Assembly: GCF_013282575.1 (NCBI RefSeq)
Contig: NZ_JAAAYE010000048.1
Span: 1-45,273, forward strand
Reading direction: 5' to 3'
DNA: 45,273 nucleotides
From: Paraburkholderia sp. NMBU_R16
GTDB lineage: Bacteria; Pseudomonadota; Gammaproteobacteria; Burkholderiales; Burkholderiaceae
How positions within the stretch are numbered: position 1 is the first letter of the stretch; every line of letters begins with the position of its first letter. The notes beneath the pieces were generated by a model. That model was given only the letters and a program-made list of their open reading frames with translations. It ran no database searches and was not told where the DNA came from. Of this stretch, positions 8,274 to 17,179 are shown in pieces. Position numbers and translations under genes: made by a program.

Positions 8274-10040
8274 TCAGCTGTCGACATGCTCATGCCTCGT
8301 CGGCATCGGAATGCGCACTTCGATCGTCGTACCTTGGCCTGGCGCGCTCTCGATATCGAGCTTGCCATCCACGAGATAGGCCCGCTCGCGCAACCCCGCG
8401 AGGCCGAACGAAGTGGGCTTGCGCCGCGCGAGCGGCTCGAAGCCGACTCCGTTGTCCCGTACCCGCAACACGACCTGCCCGTTCTCGCGAAGAAGACTGA
8501 CCCACGCACGCGTCGCCTGTGCGTGCCGCGCGACATTGGTCAGCGATTCCTGCACGATCCGATACGCTGTCGACGCATACGGTTCGTCGAGGTCGAAATC
8601 GACAGGCTCGACAATGAGCTCGCAGTCGATACCGTGCCGTTGCTCGAACGCGTCGGTCAGCCATTGCACGGCGGCCGCCAAACCCAGATCGTCCAACATC
8701 GCCGGTCTGAGATCCGAGGCGATGCGACGCGTCGAAGTCACCGCCTCGTCGACGAGCGAGCGCATGTCCTCAAGCTTGGGCGGCGGCAAACCGCTCGCGG
8801 TCGTTTGTTGTTCGCCGAATCGATCGATCTCGAGGCGCAGGGTGGCAAGCGTTTGCGCCAGCTCATCGTGAAGCTCGCGCGCGATGCGGCGCTTTTCCTG
8901 CTCGCGTGCCGATGAGCTGATCGCCGCAAGGTCTCGCAACTCCGCTTGCGACCGCCTGAGCGCGTGCTCGGCACGCTTGCGGTCGGAGACCTCGCGCGTG
9001 AGATCGCGATTCGATGCGGCGAGTGCCGCCGTGCGCGCCGCAACCCGCTTTTCAAGCAACGCCTTGGCCTCGTTCAGTTCCGCCGTGCGCTGCTGAACGA
9101 GGCGCCGTTCGGCGCGTTCGCGGTCGAAGGCGCGTACGACACGCGCGTAAAGCTTGACGTTCTCGAAGGTGAGCGCCACGAGCACGAAGCTGGCGGCAAG
9201 CAACCCATAGATGCGGCCGGCATAGAACCCGAGGTCGAAGCGGCGATGATTGAGTGCCGCCGACAGCGCGATGTCGAAAAGCCAGGCGCATAGGACGACC
9301 ATGAGCCAGAGATCCAGCACCGAGCGGGGCCGGCGGCGAGCAATGGCGGCGAGCGCGGCAAACGTCAACATGCCGATCGTGGCGATCGCAGCGACATAGA
9401 CGGGCGTGTACAACTCGTGATCGAGAATCGGCGGCAAGTGCTCATGGCCTGCCGTGGTCAGGGCGACCACTCCACCGAGCGCACCCAGGATCACCAGACA
9501 GCACGTTGCGACGGGCACGAACAAGCCGCCCGTCGCGTCTCGTATCCGCGACGGCTCGGGCGGCGCTTGCCGCGCGTAGAGAAGCACTGCAACGGGGAAA
9601 CCGGTGTGCCAGAACATGTAAAGCCATGCGGTCGTCTGCGGCCCCGCGCCAAGCAGCCCGTCAGGCGCGAAAAGGCCGGGGAATGTCAGCATGTGCGCGA
9701 CGGCCGCCAGCGAAGTCAGCATGTAGCCGCTCGCCAGAACGAGGAGCGAGCGCGAGCGAAGAATCTTGTATTGCCCGATCAACAGCGCCGCCGTCAGCCA
9801 ATCGCTGATGATCAGCGCCGATTCGTAAATCGGGATGAACGGCCAAACTTTCGCGAGTTGTACTTTTGCGAATGGCACCGCGACCACGAAGAACGCGAAC
9901 GAGACCGCAACGACCGCAAGCGCGAGCTGTTTGTCGCGCCGTTCCGGCCGCAACGTCGACAGAAACACCTGTGCTTCGTCCGGCGACTCCCCCACGCTCG
10001 TCTCCCGCGTTCGATGGCGCGGCGGCAGTTCGACGCGCAC
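8274..10040 (-). CDS. Orphan membrane sensor histidine kinase (NarX/DegS type)
   Basis: 588 aa. Residues about 38-290 hold eight or so hydrophobic segments resembling a MASE4-like membrane sensor; residues about 295-375 are a long coiled coil; then a HisKA_3 dimerisation helix (EKRRIARELHDELAQTLATL, phospho-accepting His in RELHDE) and a HATPase_c domain with N-box TNVARHAQ, G1 box DNGVGF and G2 box FGLAGLRERA. Such kinases signal to LuxR-type (NarL family) response regulators, but none is adjacent, so its partner is elsewhere. The start is the GTG at 10040, the first possible in frame; the promoter -10 lies only 14 bp upstream, so a slightly later start or near-leaderless mRNA is possible. 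Confidence 0.88.
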   Translation of the reverse strand: MRVELPPRHRTRETSVGESPDEAQVFLSTLRPERRDKQLALAVVAVSFAFFVVAVPFAKVQLAKVWPFIPIYESALIISDWLTAALLIGQYKILRSRSLLVLASGYMLTSLAAVAHMLTFPGLFAPDGLLGAGPQTTAWLYMFWHTGFPVAVLLYARQAPPEPSRIRDATGGLFVPVATCCLVILGALGGVVALTTAGHEHLPPILDHELYTPVYVAAIATIGMLTFAALAAIARRRPRSVLDLWLMVVLCAWLFDIALSAALNHRRFDLGFYAGRIYGLLAASFVLVALTFENVKLYARVVRAFDRERAERRLVQQRTAELNEAKALLEKRVAARTAALAASNRDLTREVSDRKRAEHALRRSQAELRDLAAISSSAREQEKRRIARELHDELAQTLATLRLEIDRFGEQQTTASGLPPPKLEDMRSLVDEAVTSTRRIASDLRPAMLDDLGLAAAVQWLTDAFEQRHGIDCELIVEPVDFDLDEPYASTAYRIVQESLTNVARHAQATRAWVSLLRENGQVVLRVRDNGVGFEPLARRKPTSFGLAGLRERAYLVDGKLDIESAPGQGTTIEVRIPMPTRHEHVDS

Positions 10041-10054
10041 GCATTCGTATTCAT

Positions 10055-10082
10055 ATTATGGGACGCGATCGGCGAGTCGCAA
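10055..10082 (-). promoter_or_regulatory. Possible promoter of the histidine kinase gene
   Basis: On the minus strand TTGCGA (10077-10082) and CATAAT (10055-10060) are 16 bp apart, pointing at the kinase start. The predicted transcription start falls about 8 nt before the GTG. Confidence 0.4.
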
Positions 10083-10150
10083 AGACAAAGCCAGCGTGGC
10101 GCGGTGTTCAGAGGCTTGCAATGCTCGTTGCAGGCGACTACGCGGTCTCA

Positions 10151-10182
10151 CAAAGCAAAAAGCCCAGTCCGAGGACTAGGCT
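10151..10182 (-). terminator. Rho-independent terminator of tRNA-Pro
   Basis: On the minus strand, stem AGCCTAGTC / GACTGGGCT (one G-U pair, CTCG tetraloop) is followed by TTTTTGCTTT. It begins 17 nt past the tRNA-Pro CCA end. Confidence 0.85.
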
Positions 10183-10198
10183 AGGTGCTTGATTCTAT

Positions 10199-10275
10199 TG
10201 GTCGGAGCGAAAGGATTCGAACCTTCGACCCTCTGATCCCAAATCAGATGCGCTACCAGGCTGCGCTACGCTCCG
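10199..10275 (-). tRNA. tRNA-Pro (anticodon TGG)
   Basis: 77-nt cloverleaf including the encoded CCA. The acceptor stem pairs CGGAGCG with CGCTCCG; the D arm is GCGCAGCCTGGTAGCGC; the anticodon arm CTGATTTGGGATCAG carries TGG; the T arm contains GGTTCGAATCC. It closely matches E. coli tRNA-Pro. It has its own promoter and terminator. Confidence 0.97.
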
Positions 10276-10286
10276 ACGAATCCGTG

Positions 10287-10316
10287 ATTCTAGCCGGTTC
10301 CCGTGCGGCGGGTCAA
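10287..10316 (-). promoter_or_regulatory. Promoter of tRNA-Pro
   Basis: On the minus strand TTGACC (10311-10316), an 18-bp spacer, and TAGAAT (10287-10292), the -10 box ending 11 bp before the tRNA 5' end. Strong match and correct spacing for a tRNA gene. Confidence 0.7.
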
Positions 10317-10407
10317 TCAAATGCCGCAGGAACGGAGGCACCGCGGCCGTGTCGAACCCGGCATCCGCTTTGCGGGTCAGTAGAATCTATCGAAAGAGGG
10401 CGAACTC

Positions 10408-10866
10408 ATGAACCTCATCCTTTGGCGTCACGCCGAAGCCGAAGACGTCGCGTCGACAGACCTCGCCCGTCAACTGACCTCCCATGGCCGCAAGCAAGCG
10501 CAGACGACGGCCAAATGGCTCAAACACCGTCTGCCGCCCGACGCGCTCATTCTGGCGAGCCCGGCCGCGCGGACCATCCAGACCGTCGAAGCCCTGACCG
10601 ATCAGTATCGAATCGCCAAAGAAATTGCGCCCGGCGCGCGCGCCGACGCAGTGCTCACGGCCGCCGGCTGGCCGGAAGGGGTGGCGCAGACGGTCGTCAT
10701 CGTCGGTCATCAGCCGACGCTCGGCCTCGTGATTTCGCAACTCGTAGCGGGAAAAGCCAGTGAGTGGGCTGTGAAGAAGTCCGGCATATGGTGGCTGGAA
10801 AGCCGCGAGCGCGGCGGCCAGGCGCCCGTGCTGATCCGCGCCGTCATTTCTCCCGATCTCGCCTAA
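10408..10866 (+). CDS. sixA: Phosphohistidine phosphatase SixA
   Basis: 152-aa histidine phosphatase (phosphoglycerate-mutase fold). The catalytic RHAEAE motif (R7, H8) is at the N-terminus, with ASPAARTIQTVEAL and VVIVGHQPTLGLVI carrying the second catalytic Arg and His. SixA removes phosphate from phosphohistidine proteins (ArcB and the NPr branch in E. coli). AAAGAGGG lies upstream of the ATG. It stands alone between tRNA-Pro and olsB. The 144-bp gap to olsB has no clear terminator. Confidence 0.9.
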   Translation: MNLILWRHAEAEDVASTDLARQLTSHGRKQAQTTAKWLKHRLPPDALILASPAARTIQTVEALTDQYRIAKEIAPGARADAVLTAAGWPEGVAQTVVIVGHQPTLGLVISQLVAGKASEWAVKKSGIWWLESRERGGQAPVLIRAVISPDLA

Positions 10867-11010
10867 AATCGTCTGGCAGTCGAAATCGTGAAACATGCGT
10901 GTCGCTGATGCGACATGTCATCGCATTTACACGGGTTTGCCATGCAAGCGTCATCGGCGGTTACTACATTGGCAAACATACCGCATTCCTACATTTGATC
11001 AGGAACCTTT

Positions 11011-11832
11011 ATGCGAGACCTGCCGACGCCCACCCTGCCCCTCGCTTTCATCCTTCCGCTAGATTCGCGCCGTCGACTTCCCCGCGCGGAGGAAACGATC
11101 ACCGCGCAGCATCGGCTCCAGGTCGCCTGGGCACGTACGGACGAGGAACTGCGCGAAGCACAACGGCTGCGCTATCGCGTGTTCGCCGAAGAGATGGGCG
11201 CACGCGTCGTCGGTCCAGCCGGTCTCGATGTCGATCCGTTCGATCCGTACTGCGATCACCTGCTCGTGCGCGACCTCGATACGCTCAAGGTCGTAGGCAC
11301 CTACCGTGTGCTGCCCCCGCATCAGGCCGCCCGCGTCGGGCGTCTTTATGCCGAAGGCGAATTCGATCTTTCCCGCCTCGCGCACCTGCGCTCGAAGATG
11401 GTCGAAGTCGGTCGTTCGTGCGTCCACCAGGACTATCGCAGCGGCTCCGTCATCATGTCGCTGTGGGGCGGATTGGGCGCCTACATGATGCAAAACGGCT
11501 ATGAAACGATGCTGGGCTGCGCGAGCGTGCCGATGGCCGACGGCGGGCATTTCGCCGCGAACCTCTACGAATCGCTACGCGAGAGCGCCTTGACCGCACC
11601 CGAATACCGGGCGTTCCCGCATACGCCTCTGCCCGTCGAAGAGCTGCGCACCGGTGCGAAGGTGGCGCCGCCTCCGCTCGTGAAGGGCTATCTGCGGCTC
11701 GGCGCGAAGATCTGCGGCGCACCCGCCTGGGATCCCGATTTCAATTGCGCCGACTTTCTGACGCTGTTCCGGCTAGCCGACATCAATGCGCGTTACGCTC
11801 GCCATTTCCTCGGCGAAACGTCCGCGCGCTGA
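11011..11832 (+). CDS. olsB: L-ornithine N(alpha)-acyltransferase (ornithine lipid synthesis)
   Basis: 273-aa GNAT-fold acyltransferase matching OlsB: AQRLRYRVFAEEMGARV, PFDPYCDHLLVRD, VVGTYRVLPPHQA, SKMVEVGRSCVHQDYRSG and CASVPMADGGHFAANLY. OlsB moves a 3-hydroxyacyl group from acyl-ACP to the alpha-amino group of ornithine, giving lyso-ornithine lipid; OlsA then adds the second chain. Ornithine lipids contain no phosphorus and are raised on phosphate starvation in several bacteria, which makes the location beside ppx, ppk and the pst-pho operon meaningful. olsA is not adjacent. One half-site resembling a Pho-box repeat (ATGTCAT, 10915-10921) is present about 90 bp upstream, too weak to call. 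Confidence 0.9.
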   Translation: MRDLPTPTLPLAFILPLDSRRRLPRAEETITAQHRLQVAWARTDEELREAQRLRYRVFAEEMGARVVGPAGLDVDPFDPYCDHLLVRDLDTLKVVGTYRVLPPHQAARVGRLYAEGEFDLSRLAHLRSKMVEVGRSCVHQDYRSGSVIMSLWGGLGAYMMQNGYETMLGCASVPMADGGHFAANLYESLRESALTAPEYRAFPHTPLPVEELRTGAKVAPPPLVKGYLRLGAKICGAPAWDPDFNCADFLTLFRLADINARYARHFLGETSAR

Positions 11833-11919
11833 GCGCACCCGCGAGCGAGCCACGACAGCAACACCTCCCGCGCGCGTCACTACACACGAGCGGGCGTTCG
11901 TTATAGCGGCATGCGACGC

Positions 11920-13440
11920 TCAATCGTCGGTATAGACGACGCGATAGCGGATACCGACCTTCTCCCATTCCGCAGCCTCTTGAATGAGGCTGTAGTCGGT
12001 CAACGGATTATTGGCGACCCAGTCGTTGGGCAATCTGATTTCATAGCCGCTGTTCCGCTTCTCGACGCGGATACCTGGCAGCCCGACATCGGCCCGACGC
12101 CGGCATAACAGCGCCGCAAGCCGCAGACAAAACAGCAGCGGCCATTCGACGTCGCGCGTCTGCGCCAGTTTTCCGAGCTTGCCGGCATGGCCGAGCACGA
12201 GCGCCGCAAGCCGCGCCTGGTCCGTGCGCGAGAACCCGGGCATATCGGCATTGCTCGCGATATAGGCGGAATGCTTGTGATAAGCGCTGTGCGAAATCGA
12301 CAGTCCGATCTCGTGCAGCGCCGCCGCCCATGCGAGGAACATGCGGTCTTCGTCTTCATCGTCGGCGTTGTTCCTATCCGCCCCGCCGAGCTGATCGTAA
12401 AAACCGACCGACAGATCGCGAATACGCTGCGCCTGCGCGCGGTCGACGCCATAGCGGCGCGTGAAGCCTTCGACCGTCACCGCACGCATATCCTCGTGTT
12501 GCGTCCGCCCCAGCAGATCGTAGAGCACGCCGAGACGCAGCGCGCCGTCGGTCGTATCGACGTAATCGATGCCGAGTTCCTCGAACACAGCGAGCATGAT
12601 CGACAGCCCGCCTGCCAGCACCGGCACGCGATCGGCCTTGAGCGCGATGAGCTTGAGCCGATTCACGTTCTCGGCTTTGATCAGCGCGCGCTTGAGCCGC
12701 TCGAGCCCGCCGCGCGAGATGCCGTGCGAGATGCCGGCATCGTTGAAGCCGTTGGCCTCGACGAGTTCGGCGAGCGCACGCGCCGTACCGGACGAGCCGA
12801 TCGCCTGGTCCCAGCCCGCCTTTTTGTACTCGTGCGAAATGATCTGTATCTCGCGTTTCGCCGCGAGTTCGGCTTGCCTCATCGTGTACTCGTCGACGTT
12901 TCCGGCCGGGAAGAACTGTCGGCTATGGCTCACGCAGCCGATATACAGGCTTTCCATGACGAGCGGCGTGTAGTGTGAACCGATGATGAACTCGGTCGAG
13001 CCACCGCCGATATCGACCACGAGCCGCTTACCGGAGCTCGCGGGGACGGAATGCGCAGCGCCGGCGTAGATGAGCCGCGCTTCCTCCCGCCCGGCGATGA
13101 CTTCGATCGGAAAGCCGAGCGCCCTCTCGGCCTCGACGAGAAAATCGGGTGCGTTTTTAGCGACGCGCAGCGTGTTCGTCGCGACCGCGCGCACATGATC
13201 GGGGTGAAAGTCCCGCAGGCGCTCGCCGAAACGTTTGAGCGCATTCCACGCCCGCTCCTGCGAGGCGCTGTCGAGCATCTTGTCGGCGGACAGTCCAGCC
13301 GCGAGCCGCACGGGTTCGCGCAGCGCATCGACCTGATAGATCTGACTGCCGGCCGGCGTTTCCTCGACGCGACCGACAATGAGGCGGAAGCTGTTCGAGC
13401 CGAGATCGACAGAGGCGAGCAAATGCGGGGTGGTGGGCAT
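11920..13440 (-). CDS. ppx: Exopolyphosphatase
   Basis: 506-aa Ppx/GppA phosphatase. The N-terminal actin-like domain has VDLGSNSFRLIVGR and VVDIGGGSTEFIIG; the C-terminal domain, from about residue 310, contains the HD-type stretch LAWAAALHEIGLSISHSAYHKHS. It removes terminal phosphates from polyphosphate; GppA-like pppGpp hydrolysis is possible in this family. I start at the ATG at 13440 (MPTTPHLLASVDLGSNS); the longer frame to 13566 adds 42 residues of non-conserved character. It converges on olsB and diverges from ppk, unlike the ppk-ppx operon of E. coli. Confidence 0.93.
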   Translation of the reverse strand: MPTTPHLLASVDLGSNSFRLIVGRVEETPAGSQIYQVDALREPVRLAAGLSADKMLDSASQERAWNALKRFGERLRDFHPDHVRAVATNTLRVAKNAPDFLVEAERALGFPIEVIAGREEARLIYAGAAHSVPASSGKRLVVDIGGGSTEFIIGSHYTPLVMESLYIGCVSHSRQFFPAGNVDEYTMRQAELAAKREIQIISHEYKKAGWDQAIGSSGTARALAELVEANGFNDAGISHGISRGGLERLKRALIKAENVNRLKLIALKADRVPVLAGGLSIMLAVFEELGIDYVDTTDGALRLGVLYDLLGRTQHEDMRAVTVEGFTRRYGVDRAQAQRIRDLSVGFYDQLGGADRNNADDEDEDRMFLAWAAALHEIGLSISHSAYHKHSAYIASNADMPGFSRTDQARLAALVLGHAGKLGKLAQTRDVEWPLLFCLRLAALLCRRRADVGLPGIRVEKRNSGYEIRLPNDWVANNPLTDYSLIQEAAEWEKVGIRYRVVYTDD

Positions 13441-13728
13441 GAGCGGAAACGTTTCCAGTCGTGCGACAGGCGCCGCTCGGCGATTTCGAGCGAATGACGG
13501 CGCAACGCGGTTCAAAGTCGCCATTTTACGCACATAGAAGGGCACTCCGGTCATTCGCAGGGGCACGTCTATACCTCATCGTGCGCCCCCGCCCGAACTG
13601 CCATCTCAAATTAGACCAATTACCCGTAGAATTGATGACATCGACGTTCATCTAAAAGACATTGGACTGTGAGACTTTCCGAGCAACCGTTCGCTTTTTC
13701 ATCCGACCCTTCTCACTCACTACTACCG
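13441..13728. other. ppx-ppk divergent intergenic region
   Basis: 288 bp carrying the two divergent start regions. The half nearer ppk (about 13600-13670) is distinctly AT-rich compared with its surroundings and is the likely ppk promoter area, but I cannot settle on a -35/-10 pair. I looked for a Pho box and saw none that fits the two-repeat pattern. No small ORF is convincing. Confidence 0.4.
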
Positions 13729-15792
13729 ATGTCGGTGCGTTACCCCCTGCTCAATCGGGAATTGGGCATCCTCGGCTTCAACGAGCGCGTGCTCGCCCAG
13801 GCCGCTGACCCGGCGATACCGCTGCTGGAACGGCTGCGATTCATTTGTATCACGAGCAGCAACCTCGACGAATTCTTCGAAATCCGCATGGCCGGGTTGC
13901 AGGAACAGATGCGCGACAATCCGGGGGCGCTCGCGCCGGACGGCATGTCGCTGCAGCATGTCTACGATCTGGTCGTCGAGCGCGCGCAAAAACTCGTGCA
14001 TCGCCAATACCGCATGCTGCACGAAACGATACTGCCGGCGCTCGAGGAGCAAGGCATCTACTTTCACGGCAGCGAAGCGTGGACGGAAGCCCAGACGCAG
14101 TGGGCGCGCCGCTATTTCAACGACGAACTGCTGCCCGTGCTCACTCCGATCGGGCTCGACCCCGCTCACCCTTTTCCCCGCGTGCTCAACAAGAGCCTGA
14201 ACTTCGTCATCGAACTCGAGGGCAAGGACGCATTCGGCCGACAAGCAGTCATGGGCATCGTGCAGGCGCCGCGTGCATTGCCGCGGCTGGTGCGCATGCC
14301 GCAGGAGCTCTCGGGGTTCACTCACGGGTTCGTGTTGTTGAGTTCTTTCATGCAGCGTTTCGTGGGCGAGCTTTTTCCGAATCTCCTCGTGCGCAGCTGC
14401 AACCAATTCCGGATCACGCGCAACAGCGAGCTATTCGTCGACGAGGACGAAATCACCAATCTGCGCGTCGCCCTGCAAGGCGAGCTGCCGGCGCGCCATC
14501 TCGGCAATGCGGTACGGCTCGAAGTCTCGGCCGATACGCCGCCTCATCTCGTGCAGCGCCTGCTCGACGAAAGCGTCCTGAGCGAAAAGGACTGTTATCG
14601 GGTCGAGGGCCCCGTGAACCTCGTCCGGCTCATGCAGTTGCCGGAGATGGTCGACCGCCCCGACCTCAAGTTCGTGCCGCACGTGCCGGCCACACCGGAG
14701 CGGCTTGCCAATTCGACGAATCATTTCGAAACGATCGATCAGGGCGATGTCCTGCTGCACCATCCGTACGAGAGCTTCCAGCCCGTGCTCGAATTGCTCG
14801 TGCAAGCGGCGCAGGATCCGAATGTCATGGCGATCAAGCAGACGATCTATCGCACCGGCACCGACTCGCCATTGATGGACGCGCTGATGCAGGCGGCGCG
14901 CAATGGCAAGGAAGTGACCGTCGTCGTCGAACTGCTCGCGCGCTTCGACGAAGAAACGAATATCAACTGGGCATCGCAGCTCGAGGCGGTGGGCGCGCAC
15001 GTAGTCTATGGCGTCGTGGGCCATAAATGCCACGCGAAGATGATGCTGATCGTGCGCCGCGTGACCGAAAATGGCCGATCCGTGCTCAAGCGCTACGCGC
15101 ACCTCGGCACGGGTAATTACCATCCGCGCACGGCAAGGCTCTACAGCGATTTCGGTTTGATGACGTCGGATCAGATGATCTGCGAAGACGTACACCATGT
15201 CTTCCAGCAATTGACGGGCATCGGCGGCGAACTGAAGCTGCACGAGCTTTGGCAGTCTCCATTCACGCTGCACCCGCGGCTCGTGGAAGCCATTCGCGCG
15301 GAAGCCGAAAACGCACGGGCCGGCAAGAAGGCGCGCATCGTCGCAAAGATGAACGCGCTGCTCGAGCCGACCGTGATCGCGGAGTTGTACGAGGCATCCC
15401 AAGCGGGCGTCAAGATCGACCTGATCATCCGCGGCGTCTGTTCGTTGCAGCCGGGAGTGGCTGGCCTCTCAGAAAACATCACCGTGCGATCGATCGTGGG
15501 CCGGTTTCTCGAGCACCATCGCATCTTCTACTTCTTCTCCAATGGCGACGAACGCGTCTACCTCTCGAGCGCCGACTGGATGGATCGCAACTTCTTCCGC
15601 CGCGTCGAAGTCGCATTCCCGATCAAGGACCGGCGCCTGAAGCGGCGCGTCATCGCCGAAGGGCTTTCCGGCTTTCTCGGCGACAACCAATCCGCCTGGG
15701 TCATGCAAAGCGATGGCCATTATCGGCGTTCACGTCCGGGCAAATCCTCGCGTAACGCGCAAGCGAGCCTGCTGACGAAGTTCGGTTGTTAG
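13729..15792 (+). CDS. ppk: Polyphosphate kinase 1
   Basis: 687-aa PPK1, which reversibly makes polyphosphate from ATP, usually at the inner membrane. Domains in order: N (LLNRELGILGFNERVLAQA), H (about 125-330), C1 and C2. The autophosphorylated histidine is in YAHLGTGNY (H458), followed by PRTARLYSDFGLMTSD; the C2 domain has SSADWMDRNFFRRVEVAFPI. Length equals the E. coli enzyme. I start at the ATG at 13729 (MSVRYPLLNREL) because homologues begin there; an in-frame GTG at 13669 would add 20 residues. Neither has a strong Shine-Dalgarno. It converges with phoR (27-bp gap). Confidence 0.95.
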   Translation: MSVRYPLLNRELGILGFNERVLAQAADPAIPLLERLRFICITSSNLDEFFEIRMAGLQEQMRDNPGALAPDGMSLQHVYDLVVERAQKLVHRQYRMLHETILPALEEQGIYFHGSEAWTEAQTQWARRYFNDELLPVLTPIGLDPAHPFPRVLNKSLNFVIELEGKDAFGRQAVMGIVQAPRALPRLVRMPQELSGFTHGFVLLSSFMQRFVGELFPNLLVRSCNQFRITRNSELFVDEDEITNLRVALQGELPARHLGNAVRLEVSADTPPHLVQRLLDESVLSEKDCYRVEGPVNLVRLMQLPEMVDRPDLKFVPHVPATPERLANSTNHFETIDQGDVLLHHPYESFQPVLELLVQAAQDPNVMAIKQTIYRTGTDSPLMDALMQAARNGKEVTVVVELLARFDEETNINWASQLEAVGAHVVYGVVGHKCHAKMMLIVRRVTENGRSVLKRYAHLGTGNYHPRTARLYSDFGLMTSDQMICEDVHHVFQQLTGIGGELKLHELWQSPFTLHPRLVEAIRAEAENARAGKKARIVAKMNALLEPTVIAELYEASQAGVKIDLIIRGVCSLQPGVAGLSENITVRSIVGRFLEHHRIFYFFSNGDERVYLSSADWMDRNFFRRVEVAFPIKDRRLKRRVIAEGLSGFLGDNQSAWVMQSDGHYRRSRPGKSSRNAQASLLTKFGC

Positions 15793-15819
15793 CCCCTTGG
15801 CTGTGTGGGGGCCCACCGC

Positions 15820-17133
15820 TCAGGCGGGCTGAGGTTGGCGGCGTACCGTTCGCTGCGCGGGAAAGCGCACCGTGAAGACGCTGCCCCGCCCTTCTTCGCT
15901 TTTCACGTCGAGCAAGCAATCGTGCCGCTGCAGCACATGCTTGACGATCGCGAGGCCGAGACCGGTACCGCCTGTATCGCGTGAACGGCTCCGATCGACG
16001 CGGTAAAAGCGCTCGGTCAGGCGCGGAATGTCGGCTGCGGGAATGCCGAAGCCCGTATCGGTCACCGAAAACGCCGCCGCGCCGCCAATGAGACGCCATT
16101 CCACGCGGATGGACCCGCCGTCGGGCGTATAGCGGATTGCATTCGTCACGAGATTGCCGAGCGCACTGAGGATTTCCGTTTCCGCGCCGGTGACGGTCAA
16201 GCTGTCATCGGTATCGAACGCGATCTGATGCCGTCCGCCCGATAGGGTGGCCGCATCCTCCCGAAGGTGACGCAACACGGCGATCATGTCGACGGCATGG
16301 TCGCTCGGCGGCTTGGCATCGCCTTCGAGCTTCGCCAGCACGAGCAGATCGTCGACGATATGGCGCATGCGCGACGCTTGCTGCTCCATCAGTTCCAGAT
16401 ACCGCGCACGGTCGGCTTCGTCGAGCGGGAGCTCGCGCATCGTCTCCAGAAAGCCCGACAGGACCGTCAGCGGCGTCTTCAATTCGTGCGATACGTTGGC
16501 GACGAAATCGCGCCGCATCGAGTCGGTCCGCTCGAGCTCGGTGATGTCTGCCGAGAGAACGAGCTTGCGGTTCTCGCCGTAGGGAAACACCTGCACCGAC
16601 AAGACGTTTTGCCGCTTGTCGCCCATGCCGCGCATGACGAGCATCTGCTCGTACCGGTGTGAATTAAGGTATCGCACGAACTCCGGATGCCGCACGAGGT
16701 GAGTGATGTGCTGGCGCAGATCGCGCTTGGCATCGAGTCCGAAATGCTCCTCGGCAATGGCATTGCACCATTCGATCTGATCGTGATCGTCGAGCATCGC
16801 GACGCCGTTCGGCGACGCCTGGATGGCCTGAATGAACCGCGAATGCTGCTGCTCGACCTGACGCACCTGCGCGTGCCAGCGCTTCGCGAGCTTATGCAGC
16901 CGATAGTAGATCTCGCCCCAGACGCCCGGTGCGCTCGGGACCTGTCCGTAGACGGGCGCATCGAGCAGGCGCCAGAGCCTTTCCGTGTGATAGGTGCCGA
17001 ACAGGCTTTGCACGACGAGCACGGCGAGCGCGAACGCGAGCGCCCATTTGACGCCGGCGAACGCACCGATGGCGGCACTCGCGATTGCCAGCAGCACCAG
17101 CGAAACGAGCGAGCGCGCCCAGATGATATTCAT
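15820..17133 (-). CDS. phoR: Phosphate-regulon sensor histidine kinase PhoR
   Basis: 437 aa. Two hydrophobic segments at about residues 7-45, a PAS domain (about 100-205; FIQAIQASPNGVAMLDDHDQI), HisKA with VSHELKTPLTVL (phosphorylated His), and HATPase_c with N-box NLVTNAIRYTP, DTGFGIP and GGTGLGLAIVKHVL. PhoR phosphorylates PhoB when phosphate is low and is held inactive by the Pst transporter and PhoU when phosphate is plentiful. Last gene of the pst-pho operon, 46 bp after phoB. Confidence 0.95.
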   Translation of the reverse strand: MNIIWARSLVSLVLLAIASAAIGAFAGVKWALAFALAVLVVQSLFGTYHTERLWRLLDAPVYGQVPSAPGVWGEIYYRLHKLAKRWHAQVRQVEQQHSRFIQAIQASPNGVAMLDDHDQIEWCNAIAEEHFGLDAKRDLRQHITHLVRHPEFVRYLNSHRYEQMLVMRGMGDKRQNVLSVQVFPYGENRKLVLSADITELERTDSMRRDFVANVSHELKTPLTVLSGFLETMRELPLDEADRARYLELMEQQASRMRHIVDDLLVLAKLEGDAKPPSDHAVDMIAVLRHLREDAATLSGGRHQIAFDTDDSLTVTGAETEILSALGNLVTNAIRYTPDGGSIRVEWRLIGGAAAFSVTDTGFGIPAADIPRLTERFYRVDRSRSRDTGGTGLGLAIVKHVLQRHDCLLDVKSEEGRGSVFTVRFPAQRTVRRQPQPA

Positions 17134-17179
17134 GCCTGCACGTGTTCGAAGACCGAAAAATGGAACGCAGATGCCCGGA

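Noticed and set aside
10881-10921. Pho box or terminator after sixA
   Set aside because: Only one half-site and an imperfect stem without a T-run; neither meets the pattern.
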